Positions 50,151 through 58,985 of a DNA stretch of 64,000 nt are shown here, piece by piece. Made by a program: the position numbers and the translations under genes. Where the stretch lies: positions 3,339,421 to 3,403,420 of the forward strand of contig NZ_KI912608.1 of NCBI RefSeq assembly GCF_000519265.1, given 5' to 3'. The notes beneath the pieces were generated by a model, which worked only from the letters and a program-made list of their open reading frames with translations, was not told the origin of the DNA and did no database searches. Position 1 is the first letter of the stretch. Every line of letters starts with the position of its first letter. The stretch comes from Desulfonatronum lacustre DSM 10312. Lineage in GTDB: Bacteria > Desulfobacterota > Desulfovibrionia > Desulfovibrionales > Desulfonatronaceae.

Positions 50151-51041
50151 TCAGCAGACGTGGCAGAACACATATTCCCGCAGCCCGTGCAGCCAGGGGC
50201 GGGGCTTGACACCGGTAAGCGCGGTGAAGGATTCGCTGTTCAGTACGGAATAGGCCGGGCGGTGGGCTTTTTGCGGATATTGGTCCGAGGTGATGGGGTG
50301 GACGTCGCATTGCAGGCCCATGGCTTGCACGGCGGAAGCGGCCAGTTCGCACCAGGAGGCGCAACCGCCGTTCACGAGATGAAATATCCCGGTCCCCCCG
50401 GCTTTGAGCAATTCCACGGAATATTCGGCCAGGTCCGGGGTGTAGGTCGGAGAGCCGATCTGATCGTGGACCACGTTCAAGGAGGCGCGCTGGGAGGCAA
50501 GGGTGAGAATCTTGCTCACGAAGTTGGTCCGTCCCGGTCCGAAGAGCCAAGCCGTGCGGACGATGCTCAATCGGTCCAGAGCCAGTTCCCGCAGCGCGTT
50601 CTCTCCGGCCAGTTTGGTCTTGCCGTAGATGCACAGCGGATTGACGGCGTCGTCGGGCCGGTAAGGCTCGCAGCCCTGGCCGTCGAAGACAAAGTCCGTG
50701 CTGTAATGTACCAACTGGATGCCGCGCTGCTTGGCCAAGCGACCGAGCTTGACGGGCAGGAGTTTGTTCACCTGCATGGCCAGTTCCGGCTCGTCCTCGG
50801 CCAAGTCCACCTGGGTGTAGGCCACGGTGTTGCAGATCACGTCCGGCTCGTGGCGGTCCAAAAAAGCGGCGAGTTGATCCGTGTCGAAGAGATCTACGTC
50901 TTCCCGGCCCACGGGCAGCGCGGTCCAGCCCGCCTTGGTCAGGGCGGCGCAGAGGGACTGGCCCAAGAGGCCGGTCTTGCCGCCCAGGACCATGACGTTT
51001 TGGGGTGTCCGCCGCGTCGTGGAATCGGTTTGCCCGCTCAT
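50151..51041 (-). CDS. rfbD: dTDP-4-dehydrorhamnose reductase
   Basis: A 296-residue short-chain-dehydrogenase-type protein. The NADPH motif VLGGKTGLLGQSL is at the N-terminus, with NTVAYTQVDLAEDE, the catalytic STDFVFDG and Tyr-Lys pair in YGKTKLAGE, and RTAWLFG. It makes dTDP-L-rhamnose, the last step of the pathway. Start: ATG 51041, which overlaps the stop of rfbB (51038-51041). rfbA and rfbC are not here, so the pathway is split. Confidence 0.92.
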   Translation of the reverse strand: MSGQTDSTTRRTPQNVMVLGGKTGLLGQSLCAALTKAGWTALPVGREDVDLFDTDQLAAFLDRHEPDVICNTVAYTQVDLAEDEPELAMQVNKLLPVKLGRLAKQRGIQLVHYSTDFVFDGQGCEPYRPDDAVNPLCIYGKTKLAGENALRELALDRLSIVRTAWLFGPGRTNFVSKILTLASQRASLNVVHDQIGSPTYTPDLAEYSVELLKAGGTGIFHLVNGGCASWCELAASAVQAMGLQCDVHPITSDQYPQKAHRPAYSVLNSESFTALTGVKPRPWLHGLREYVFCHVC

Positions 51042-52072
51042 CGCCGCTCTCCGTACCAGGCGTCCATGAAGTCGCGGTAGCTGCCGTCCTGGACCCGGCG
51101 CAGCCATTCCCGGTTGTCCTCATACCATTGGATGGTTTCCCGAAGCCCTTGGTCAAAGGTGACGGATGGGGCAAATCCCAGCTCCCGGCCGGCCAGGGCG
51201 AAGTCCATGGCGTAGCGTCGGTCGTGGCCGGGGCGGTCCTGAACAGAGCGAATCAAGGAGTGGGGCTTGCCCAGCAGGTCCAGGATGGCCGTGACCACTT
51301 GAATGTTGGTGCGTTCGGCGTCGCCGCCGAAGTTGTAGACCTCCCCGGGGCGGCCCCGGTCCATGGCCAGTTCCACGCCGCGGCAATGGTCCAGGACGTG
51401 AATCCAATCCCGGACGTTGGTTCCGTCGCCGTAGACCGGCAAGGGCTTGTCTTCCCAGGCCAGGGTGATCATCAGGGGGATCAGTTTTTCCGGAAACTGG
51501 AACGGTCCGTAGTTGTTGGAGCAGCGGGTGATCACCGTGGGCAGACCGTAGGTCTCGTGATAGGCCCGGACCAACAGGTCCGCCGAAGCCTTGGAGGCGG
51601 AGTAGGGGCTGTTGGGAGCCAGGGGGGTCTGCTCGGTGAACAGGCCCTCCGGGCCGAGGGTTCCGTAGACCTCGTCCGTGGAGACCTGCAAGAAGAGTGT
51701 GATTTTTGCTTTGCGGGAGGCCTCCAGCAGGTTGTGCGTGCCCTGAATGTTCGTGGTGATGAACGGCGAGGAATCGTGGATGGAACGGTCCACATGGGAC
51801 TCCGCCGCGAAATTGAGCACGGCCTGGATCCGGTGTTCGGCCAAAAGTCGGGGAACCAACTCCGGATCGGCGATGTCTCCATGGACGAAAACATACCGGG
51901 AGTCCTGACCTTGTTCCAGGGGCAGCAGGTTCATCCGGTTTCCGGCGTAGGTCAACTTGTCCAGGTTGACGACGAGCAGATCCTTGCGGCGCTCCATCAG
52001 GGACAGGATGAAGTTGGAGGCGATGAATCCACATCCTCCGGTGACCAGAATGCGGCTGAGACGGCGTTGCAT
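51038..52072 (-). CDS. rfbB: dTDP-glucose 4,6-dehydratase
   Basis: A 344-residue extended SDR. The NAD motif ILVTGGCGFIASNF is at the N-terminus, with HVDRSIHDSSPF, STDEVYGTLG and the catalytic Tyr-Lys in SPYSASKASADLLV. It converts dTDP-glucose to the 4-keto-6-deoxy sugar for rhamnose in LPS or exopolysaccharide. AGAGGAT precedes the ATG. It is coupled to rfbD. Confidence 0.95.
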   Translation of the reverse strand: MQRRLSRILVTGGCGFIASNFILSLMERRKDLLVVNLDKLTYAGNRMNLLPLEQGQDSRYVFVHGDIADPELVPRLLAEHRIQAVLNFAAESHVDRSIHDSSPFITTNIQGTHNLLEASRKAKITLFLQVSTDEVYGTLGPEGLFTEQTPLAPNSPYSASKASADLLVRAYHETYGLPTVITRCSNNYGPFQFPEKLIPLMITLAWEDKPLPVYGDGTNVRDWIHVLDHCRGVELAMDRGRPGEVYNFGGDAERTNIQVVTAILDLLGKPHSLIRSVQDRPGHDRRYAMDFALAGRELGFAPSVTFDQGLRETIQWYEDNREWLRRVQDGSYRDFMDAWYGERR

Positions 52073-52216
52073 GCGTGATCCTCTTGAATATGTGCGGGCA
52101 CCGAGGTTCCCAAAGCCCTCGGATGTCCTTTAAGCGGAAATGGAGAGCGACAGGCGAAAGAAAATATTGGGTCGCGGGCAAAAGCGTGAACTTGTAGCCC
52201 CGGCCCGCGGCAAAGG

Positions 52217-52981
52217 TCAAATATCGGTTCGGGAGCCGGTCAACCCCGTCAGGGTCTGGAGCACTTCGACCATCAGGTGTTTGTCCCGGGGCAGGACCTT
52301 GTCGATGGCCACGTTTCGCGGGACGGTTTCCGGGTTGCTGGTCAGGAGGATGAAGGGGATTTTGGCGTTGCGGCCCTGGGAGGCGCGGATGGCCGCGACC
52401 ACGGCCACGCCGTTGAGCCGGACGAGTTCACGGGCCAGGACGGCGACCTGGAATTTGTGACGCATCAGCAGTTCGATGGCCGCGATTCCGTCGTCCACCA
52501 TGGTGATCTGGACGGGCTGGTCCGCCAGGGCCTTGCGCAGGACCTGCTGCATGATGTTCGAGGGTTCGGCCATCAGCACTTCAATACGCCGTTGTTTCTC
52601 CGGTTCCCGCAAGCGTTCCAACTCGGCTTCCAGGGACGCATAGTCCGGATCGTCCGCGCCGGCCACCTGTTGCACTTTGCGCAGCAGATCAATGTAGGCC
52701 AGGGACTTGGAAATGCAGTTGTCGCTGAAATCGCACGCCCCGGAGGCTTCGGTAAGAAGGTTTTCGAATTGGTGGCAAATAGCGGTGATGATGTGCAGGC
52801 CATGGGTTCCGCCAGAGCCTTTGAGGCTGTGCACGCCGCGATACAGTTCCTCGAAAACGTCGCGGTCGGCGGGGGTCCGTTCCAGTTGGATGATTTTTTG
52901 CTCCAGGCGATCGCAACGCTCTCCCATTTCGTTTAAAAATGCCCGCCGCATCTGCCGCAGCAGGGCTTCAATCTTGTCCAT
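52217..52981 (-). CDS. Hpt domain fused to a pseudoreceiver
   Basis: A 254-residue protein. The Hpt domain (about 5-115) has GVHSLKGSGGTHGL with the phospho-acceptor His near 51. The second domain (about 132-245) has a receiver fold (IEVLMAEPSNIMQQVL, FILLTSNPE) but the phospho-acceptor region reads VAVLARELVRLNG, without the Asp, and the N-terminal acidic pair is missing too, so it should not be phosphorylated. It lies two bases after the GGDEF gene with AAGGA as ribosome site. It may hold phosphate for, or scaffold, the neighbouring receiver proteins. Confidence 0.8.
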   Translation of the reverse strand: MDKIEALLRQMRRAFLNEMGERCDRLEQKIIQLERTPADRDVFEELYRGVHSLKGSGGTHGLHIITAICHQFENLLTEASGACDFSDNCISKSLAYIDLLRKVQQVAGADDPDYASLEAELERLREPEKQRRIEVLMAEPSNIMQQVLRKALADQPVQITMVDDGIAAIELLMRHKFQVAVLARELVRLNGVAVVAAIRASQGRNAKIPFILLTSNPETVPRNVAIDKVLPRDKHLMVEVLQTLTGLTGSRTDI

Positions 52982-52983
52982 GT

Positions 52984-54663
52984 TTATGCGTCCTTTTGCA
53001 TAGCGCCGCCGAGATGAATACGGTCCCGGCCGCTGCGTTTAGCGTCATACAAGGCCTCGTCCGCGGCCACGAGCATGGCTGAAGCGTCCGGATACTCCTC
53101 GGCCATGACCGCTCCAGCACTCAGGGTCACGGTAAAATCTTCGTTTTCGGCGGTAAACCGGATTTCCTTGAAGCGTTTACGAATGTCGTCCAGCAGCTCT
53201 CGAGCCGCTTCGGGTTCACACCGGGGCAGGACCACGGCAAATTCCTCCCCTCCGTACCGTCCGATGCCGTCGGTCTTGCGCAAGCGTTGTTTCAGGAGAT
53301 GGGCAAGGGCCTTGATCACTTGGTCGCCCACAACGTGTCCGTAGGTGTCGTTGACTTTTTTGAAGTGATCGATGTCCAACATGGCCACGCACAGGGACGT
53401 CCGTTCGCGCTTGGTTCGGGCAAATTCCAGGGCGATCTGTTCCTTGATGCGAGAGTGCTTGAGCAGGCCGGTCAGGCTGTCCTTGACCATCAGTTCCGTG
53501 AGCTGGCGCATTCGGGCGGCCCGGACCGAGATCGCTGCGGCTAGGTGGTGGTCGGAGATGGGTTTGGTCAGAAAGTCGTCCCCTCCGCTGCTCAAGGCCG
53601 AAAGTTGTCGGTCCTTGTCCGTCTCCGCGGAGAGGTAGATGATGGGCATGCTCACCCATTCTTCATGCATCCGGATCACTCGGGCCAGGTCCATCCCGGT
53701 ATAACCGGGCATGGCCACGTCCATGAGGATCAATTCCGGCTGGAATTCCCGCAAAACGTGCAGAATGCCCTGGGGTTCGCTCAGGGTCTTGGCTTCCATT
53801 CCGTCCGCTTTCAGCACCAGTGCGTAGTGCTTTGCCAACTCCTCGTCGTCGTCCACGATCAGCAGGCGATAGGGAATGTCTTGCTTGCGACGAATGGACT
53901 GCTCGACTCGGTCGATGAGTTTGGGGACATCCACCGGCTTGGGAAAGAACCCTTCAGCCCCGATGCGGGCGGCTTGGACCCGGATATCAAAGGTGTCCCG
54001 GTCGGAGAGAAAAATGATCGGCCGCCCCAGGTCCGTGAATTCCGGGGAAAGGACTACCTGTTCGATGGTGTTCAGGCCGTTTGATTCAAAGGCCACGTCC
54101 AGGATTATAACATCCGGCTTCCGGTGGTGGAGGGATTGGGCCGCCTCAGCCAGCAAGGTATAGCGATGAATCACGTAACCGAAGTGCCCGAAGATTCGCT
54201 TCAATTCCTGGGCCAACGGTTCTTCGTCCTCCACCAAGCATACCACGACTTCGCCGTTTATTTTCGAAGGACGGTCCGTCGTTTGCGCGGCGTCGTCGGA
54301 AGGTTCATCAACGGGCTGATGTTCCGTCAGGTATCCGCGCAGAGCATGCACGTCGCGACGGAGATCATGTAGGTCTTGCGCCGGGGGCATTGTCGGCCGG
54401 GAATTTTGCACCCAACCTTGAAGACGGACTTCAAGGCTTCTGGCTGCCGAGCCCAATTCCGGGAAGCCAAAGGTACCGGCGGAACCGGCCATTTTGTGCA
54501 GGGCGCGTAGCATTTCCTCCAGGCGAGGAGCCGTGTCGGAATCCGAGGCCAGAGCGTCGGCCAGTCGCTCTAGTTGTGGAATCTCGCTGTCCAGGCGCTG
54601 GCGGAACATGTCTCGCAAGGCTTGCAACTGGTCTGCTATGGCCGACGATTTATCCTCACTCAT
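52984..54663 (-). CDS. Hpt-REC-REC-GGDEF diguanylate cyclase
   Basis: A 559-residue protein. Hpt domain with LHKMAGSAGTFGFPEL (His near 60); first receiver (VCLVEDEEPLAQEL, VIILDVAFESNG); second receiver (LLIVDDDEELAKHY, LILMDVAMPGYTG, YLSAET, LTKPIS); and a C-terminal GGDEF domain (DSLTGLLKHSRI, LDIDHFKKVNDTYGH, RYGGEEFAVVLPR) with an intact active site, so it should make c-di-GMP. No clear RxxD inhibitory site is visible. Start: ATG 54663, overlapping the CheY-like gene by eight bases. It is the probable output of this signalling run. Confidence 0.9.
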   Translation of the reverse strand: MSEDKSSAIADQLQALRDMFRQRLDSEIPQLERLADALASDSDTAPRLEEMLRALHKMAGSAGTFGFPELGSAARSLEVRLQGWVQNSRPTMPPAQDLHDLRRDVHALRGYLTEHQPVDEPSDDAAQTTDRPSKINGEVVVCLVEDEEPLAQELKRIFGHFGYVIHRYTLLAEAAQSLHHRKPDVIILDVAFESNGLNTIEQVVLSPEFTDLGRPIIFLSDRDTFDIRVQAARIGAEGFFPKPVDVPKLIDRVEQSIRRKQDIPYRLLIVDDDEELAKHYALVLKADGMEAKTLSEPQGILHVLREFQPELILMDVAMPGYTGMDLARVIRMHEEWVSMPIIYLSAETDKDRQLSALSSGGDDFLTKPISDHHLAAAISVRAARMRQLTELMVKDSLTGLLKHSRIKEQIALEFARTKRERTSLCVAMLDIDHFKKVNDTYGHVVGDQVIKALAHLLKQRLRKTDGIGRYGGEEFAVVLPRCEPEAARELLDDIRKRFKEIRFTAENEDFTVTLSAGAVMAEEYPDASAMLVAADEALYDAKRSGRDRIHLGGAMQKDA

Positions 54664-55042
54664 TTTTCCGTTCCCAGATCGCACGCACCTCGTCGGCCAG
54701 TTTCATGGGGTCAAAGGGCTTGGCGATTACTCCCCGAGCCCCGAGGGCCAAGTACTCGGAAACTTCTCCCGGCTGGACCTTAGCGGTCATGAAGACCACG
54801 GGAGTGTGCTCCAGGTCTGGCAGTTTTCTCAATTCACCCATGGTTGTCGGACCGTCCATGCCCGGCATCATCACGTCCAACAAGATCAGGTCCGGAACGA
54901 ACGTCCGCACGGTCTCCAGCGCATCCCGGCCGGAGGAACAAACCTTCAAGGTAAAGCCACCGACCATCTCCAGGGCGATCTGAGCCACGGCCTGGATGTC
55001 CGGTTCGTCTTCCACGTAGAGAATATTTTGGAGGGTGCTCAT
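54656..55042 (-). CDS. Single-domain response regulator (CheY-like)
   Basis: A 128-residue receiver with YVEDEPD, phospho-acceptor Asp 56 in LILLDVMMPGMDG, FMTAK and AKPFDP. There is no output domain. It lies 18 bases after the PAS kinase gene and overlaps the GGDEF gene. It probably takes phosphate from the kinase and relays it to the Hpt domains of the two next proteins. Confidence 0.92.
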   Translation of the reverse strand: MSTLQNILYVEDEPDIQAVAQIALEMVGGFTLKVCSSGRDALETVRTFVPDLILLDVMMPGMDGPTTMGELRKLPDLEHTPVVFMTAKVQPGEVSEYLALGARGVIAKPFDPMKLADEVRAIWERKNE

Positions 55043-55060
55043 TTGTTGTGTGGGGAGGGG

Positions 55061-56602
55061 TCAAGATTCAGAATGACGGAAGTCGTCTACCACCCGTTCA
55101 GCCTTGGTCGCAACTAGCGGCAAATCCACGTAAAATATTGATCCCTGTCCATGCTCTGATTCAAAGTCGACGCGTCCGCCCATCTTTTCGGCCAGTTCCT
55201 TGGCAATAGCCAGTCCAAGGCCGGTGCCACCTTTTTGCCGGGTGTCCGAGGAATCCGCTTGGGAGAATTTTTGGAAAATTCGACTCCGGAATTCCGTGGG
55301 GATGCCAGGACCGTCGTCGCTGACCCGGATGCGGACCTGTCCGTCCAGTTTTTTTACTCCGACTTGGACAGAGCCGTCCTTGGGAGAAAATTTGGCTGCG
55401 TTGGAAAGAAAGTTTGTCAGAATTTGTTGCAGACGCTGACCGTCCACCCGGACTTGAACTCCATCGGCACGTTCAACCAAGCTCAGCTTGACCTGGTATT
55501 GGGCGGCGTGGGGCTGGCTGAGGTGCACGGCCTGCTCCACCATGGGCATTACCTCTTGGGTGCTCAACTCAAAGGGCATCTTTCCAGCGGCGATTTTTTC
55601 CATGTCCAACAGGTCGTTGATCAGGTTGGCCAAGCGAAGGCTGTTTTTGTGGGCTACTTCCAGCATCTTGCGGGCCGACTCCGGCAGTTCGCCCAGCGCC
55701 CCGCCCAGGAGCAGGCTGATGGGGCCGCTGATGGACGTCAGGGGGGTGCGCAGTTCATGGCTGACAGTGGCCACAAATTCGTTTTTCATCCGCTCCATGC
55801 GCTTGCGCTCGGTGATGTCCCGAACCATGCCGATGAAGACCCTTTTCCCATTGTGGGATATTTCCGAAACGGACAGTTCCATGGGAAAGGTCCGTCCGCT
55901 TTTTCGACGGGCTTCGACCTCGCGCCCGATACCGATGATCTTCGTCACGCCGGTCTGCAGGTAATTGTTGACGTAGCCTTCATGCTCGCTGTGATACGGC
56001 TCGGGCATGAGCATGTTCACGTTTCGTCCCAGCACTTCTTGCGCGCTGTATTCAAATATGCGCTCCGCAGCGCGGTTGAAGGAGGTCACGACGCGATTTT
56101 CGTCAATGGTGATGATCCCGTCGATGACGTTGTCCAAAATGGCCTGAGTCTGGCGGGCGTTCTCGGCCAGGGCCAGCTCGGCCTGTTTGCGCGGGGTTTG
56201 ATCCAAGAGATAGCCTTGAATCCGAACGATCTGTCCGGAATGATTGTATACCGGCCGGGTGTAGTCATGAATCCAGCGGTACGGTCCGTCCTTGTGCCGC
56301 AGTCGATAAAACTGTTCGAATTGGCTTGCATTGTTCTTGAGGTGGTTGTGGATGTCGTTCGCGGTTCGCTGGAGGTCGTCCGGATGGAGCAGGTCGATGA
56401 AGTAGAAAGCTGGTGAGAGAATTTCGGTGGGACTATAGCCGATCAGGCCGGCGACATTTCGGGAAACATATTCCACGGGCCAGCCGGGTTTCGGCTTCCA
56501 GACAAAGAGGACCACCGGTCCGTCGGAGAAAAGTTCTTCGACGTTGGGGCCGGGCGGGCCGGCAACCTCGGAAGCCACGGAAGGCTTCTCATTGACGGGC
56601 AT
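55061..56602 (-). CDS. PAS-PAS sensor histidine kinase
   Basis: A 513-residue cytoplasmic kinase. Two PAS domains (about 30-140, with PAC motif RHKDGPYRWIHDYTRPV, and 150-265, FixL-like with IITIDENRVVTSFNRAAERIF), then HisKA (VATVSHELRTPLTS, His near 280) and HATPase_c (LTNFLSNAAKFSP, SDDGPGIP, GTGLGLAIAKEL). The second PAS resembles FixL heme PAS domains, but heme binding cannot be judged here. The ATG lies three bases after the livF stop, with no ribosome site, so translation probably depends on livF. Confidence 0.9.
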   Translation of the reverse strand: MPVNEKPSVASEVAGPPGPNVEELFSDGPVVLFVWKPKPGWPVEYVSRNVAGLIGYSPTEILSPAFYFIDLLHPDDLQRTANDIHNHLKNNASQFEQFYRLRHKDGPYRWIHDYTRPVYNHSGQIVRIQGYLLDQTPRKQAELALAENARQTQAILDNVIDGIITIDENRVVTSFNRAAERIFEYSAQEVLGRNVNMLMPEPYHSEHEGYVNNYLQTGVTKIIGIGREVEARRKSGRTFPMELSVSEISHNGKRVFIGMVRDITERKRMERMKNEFVATVSHELRTPLTSISGPISLLLGGALGELPESARKMLEVAHKNSLRLANLINDLLDMEKIAAGKMPFELSTQEVMPMVEQAVHLSQPHAAQYQVKLSLVERADGVQVRVDGQRLQQILTNFLSNAAKFSPKDGSVQVGVKKLDGQVRIRVSDDGPGIPTEFRSRIFQKFSQADSSDTRQKGGTGLGLAIAKELAEKMGGRVDFESEHGQGSIFYVDLPLVATKAERVVDDFRHSES

Positions 56603-56605
56603 GAA

Positions 56606-57403
56606 CTAACCGAGCCAACGCTTGCGTCGGCGGTAGTGCTTGACGTCGCGGTAGCTGCGTTTTTCTCCGCCGTGGCCCAGGCCGAGGTAGAATTCCTGAA
56701 CGTCAGGGTTGTTGAGCAGGGATTCCGAAGTGCCGTCCATGACGATCCGTCCGTTTTCAAGAATGTAGCCGTGCTGGGCAATGCTTAAGGCGGCGCGGGC
56801 GTTCTGTTCCACCAGGAGGATAGTTACGCCTTCTTCCTGGTTGACCCGCTGGACGATGGTGAAGATTTCCTCCACCAGCAACGGGGCCAGCCCCAGAGAG
56901 GGTTCGTCCAGCAAGAGCAGTTTCGGTTTGGCCATCAAGGCTCGGCCAATGGCCAGCATCTGCTGCTCCCCGCCTGAAAGGTATCCGGCCAACTGTTTAC
57001 GGCGCTCCTGGAGTCGGGGAAAGTATTCATAAACCCGTCGTAAGGACTCCGGATACTCTGAGGCCGGGCGGGTGAAGCCGCCGCAACGCAGGTTTTCCTC
57101 AACGCTGAGGTCCTCGAAGACGCGCCGACCTTCCATGACCTGGAAGATGCCCTCGCGGACGATCTTTTCAGGCAGGGTCTTGTGGATGGGGCGGTCCTGA
57201 TACATGACCGCGCCCTCGGTGATCTCGCCGTCCTCGGTGCGGATCAGTCCGGATACGGCCTTGAGGGTGGTGGATTTGCCCGCGCCGTTGGGCCCCAGCA
57301 GGGCCGTGATTTGGCCCTGGCGGACCTTCAGGGAAAGGCCTTTGAGCACCAGAATGACGTCGTTGTACACGACTTCGAGGTTTTCGATTTTAAGCAGGTC
57401 CAT
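56606..57403 (-). CDS. livF: Branched-chain amino-acid type ABC transporter ATP-binding protein LivF
   Basis: A 265-residue ATPase: Walker A LLGPNGAGKSTTLKAV, signature YLSGGEQQML, Walker B LLLLDEPSLGLAP and the switch His in VEQN-containing LLVEQNARAAL. Hydrophobic-amino-acid uptake family. The C-terminal tail (HGGEKRSYRDVKHYRRRKRW) is longer than E. coli LivF. Start: ATG 57403; no ribosome site is obvious. Together with LivG, LivH, LivM and the binding protein it forms the importer of this operon. The substrate may be an aromatic or branched acid, as an acyl-CoA synthetase is in the same run. Confidence 0.93.
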   Translation of the reverse strand: MDLLKIENLEVVYNDVILVLKGLSLKVRQGQITALLGPNGAGKSTTLKAVSGLIRTEDGEITEGAVMYQDRPIHKTLPEKIVREGIFQVMEGRRVFEDLSVEENLRCGGFTRPASEYPESLRRVYEYFPRLQERRKQLAGYLSGGEQQMLAIGRALMAKPKLLLLDEPSLGLAPLLVEEIFTIVQRVNQEEGVTILLVEQNARAALSIAQHGYILENGRIVMDGTSESLLNNPDVQEFYLGLGHGGEKRSYRDVKHYRRRKRWLG

Positions 57404-57459
57404 GGTGGGGAGGTTCAGGGGGTTACGGTTCACGGTTCAGGAGACCAGGGGGGAAAGGA

Positions 57460-57481
57460 GGGGCGGTTTGCGAACCGCCCC
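57460..57481 (-). terminator. Hairpin between the binding-protein gene and livF
   Basis: GGGGCGGTT, loop TGCG or CGCA, AACCGCCCC: a perfect nine-bp stem just after the binding-protein stop, without a strong T-run. Such hairpins commonly stabilise the abundant binding-protein mRNA or lower expression of the downstream ATPase gene. Confidence 0.6.
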
Positions 57482-57488
57482 TGTACTC

Positions 57489-58649
57489 CTAATGTCCAAA
57501 CCACTCCGGACGTCGCTCCAACTCCTGCTCAGCCACCAGTTCCATGCGATCTTCGAAAAGCTGGTAGAGATAGACCACCATGTTCGGTCGGTGATCATCT
57601 TCGAAAAAGCTGATCGGCGGCGTCAGACCCATGGGATCGAAGTCGCGCAGGGTCCGGGAGGCGTCCCGAATGGCCGGCCCGGTGACCTTGCCCTGCTCCG
57701 CGGCGACGCGGATGGCCTCGGCCATGGTGTACATGGAGGCGAAGCCGCGGATGTAGTGGATATTCTGGTGGCGGCCACCGGTGAGTTCTTCGATGACCTT
57801 CATGCCCGGCACCTCCGCGCCGTACACCGCGGAGGTGTGCAGGCCGTAATGGCCGTTGACCGCGGAACCGGCCAGTTGCAGGAGTTGCTCGTCGCTGCCC
57901 CAGATGTTGGTGATGAATTTGGCCTGCATGCCGATCTTCTGAGCGTCCTTGAGGATCACCGCGGTGGAAGAGATGGTCCCGCCCACCCAGACGTAGTCCG
58001 GGGCCAGGCGCTGCATGCGTAGCAACTGGCTGGTGGCGTCCATGTCTCCCAGGCCGACGTTGTCTTCGCCTACCAGCTCGAAGCCCAGCTCCTGGGCAAA
58101 GGCCTTGATGGCCGGAATGGGCGCCAGGCCGTAGGGGTGGTTGGGGTAGAGCAGGCCGAGCTTGATGGGGCGGTCTTCGGTCCAGTTGTCATGGAAGTAC
58201 TGCAGGGCGGCCCGGGCCTGGGTGGAATAGTCCGCGGCGATGAAGAAGTTGTAGGGCGCTGTTTTCGGGTCGGTCAGGTGCGCGGAATAGGAGGCCGAGT
58301 AGGTCGGGATCTCGTCCCGGGCCACGAACCGGACCAAGGCCTCCGTGTCGGCCGTGCCCCAGCCTTGCAGCGCAACCATGCCCTGGCCCTTGAAGCGGTT
58401 GTAGGCCGCGATGGCCTGCTGAACGTTGTAGGCGTAGTCCACCTGGAGCAATTCGATGCGCTGCCCGGCAATGCCGCCCTGCTTGTTCAGATACTCGACG
58501 CAATGCCGGATTCCGTCGGCATACGGCCGACCAACATCGGACGTGGGGCCGCTCAGATCGGACAACACGCCGATCTTGATCTGGGCCGATCCCGGAGATG
58601 CCGCGAACAGCATCAAGGCCGCCGCCACTAAGAAAAGTCCTCGTCTCAT
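57489..58649 (-). CDS. ABC transporter substrate-binding protein (Peripla_BP_6, LivK-like)
   Basis: A 386-residue periplasmic binding protein with a signal peptide (FLVAAALMLFAASPGSA, cleavage after about 22). The mature part starts IKIGVLSDLSGPTSDVGRPYADG, the family's ligand-binding beginning, and has the two-lobe order of LivK-like proteins. Start: the second ATG (58649) gives an ideal distance to AAGGAGG; the first ATG directly touches it. The ligand is unknown; amide-type and aromatic-acid-type members look similar. It belongs to the liv operon. Confidence 0.92.
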   Translation of the reverse strand: MRRGLFLVAAALMLFAASPGSAQIKIGVLSDLSGPTSDVGRPYADGIRHCVEYLNKQGGIAGQRIELLQVDYAYNVQQAIAAYNRFKGQGMVALQGWGTADTEALVRFVARDEIPTYSASYSAHLTDPKTAPYNFFIAADYSTQARAALQYFHDNWTEDRPIKLGLLYPNHPYGLAPIPAIKAFAQELGFELVGEDNVGLGDMDATSQLLRMQRLAPDYVWVGGTISSTAVILKDAQKIGMQAKFITNIWGSDEQLLQLAGSAVNGHYGLHTSAVYGAEVPGMKVIEELTGGRHQNIHYIRGFASMYTMAEAIRVAAEQGKVTGPAIRDASRTLRDFDPMGLTPPISFFEDDHRPNMVVYLYQLFEDRMELVAEQELERRPEWFGH

Positions 58650-58679
58650 CTTCATCCCTCCTTGGAATATGTGGGGAAA

Positions 58680-58985
58680 TCATCCGGAAACAGCAAATGC
58701 TGGGGCTGAAGACGTGTTGGACGGTCGCGTGGTGAAATGGTGTTCATCGTCCAACATCTGCGTTTTCCCGAGCAGTCCGTCAATGGAAATGTCTTCATCA
58801 AGAAGCGGCCAGTGGAGCCCATATCCCGAAGGCGTGACTTCAAAAGCCCGCATCTCCAGTTCAGAAGCATTGGCAAAGGCGGACGACACGTCGCGAAGGT
58901 TCACCTCCAAATCGTATCCGTCCACGGTCAGATGGAGGACGCCGTCCACGATGCAACGATTCGTGATTATATGATGTTCGTTCAT
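58680..58985 (-). CDS. DUF2442 family protein
   Basis: A 101-residue protein with the DUF2442 pattern (HLTVDGYDLEVNLRDVSSAFANAS, split; EVTPSGYGLHWPLLDEDISIDGLLG). The family has a small alpha/beta fold of unknown biochemical function and is frequently encoded next to DUF4160, as here. Its ATG overlaps the stop of the DUF4160 gene (58982-58985), so they are translated together. The pair sits inside a transporter operon. Confidence 0.85.
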   Translation of the reverse strand: MNEHHIITNRCIVDGVLHLTVDGYDLEVNLRDVSSAFANASELEMRAFEVTPSGYGLHWPLLDEDISIDGLLGKTQMLDDEHHFTTRPSNTSSAPAFAVSG

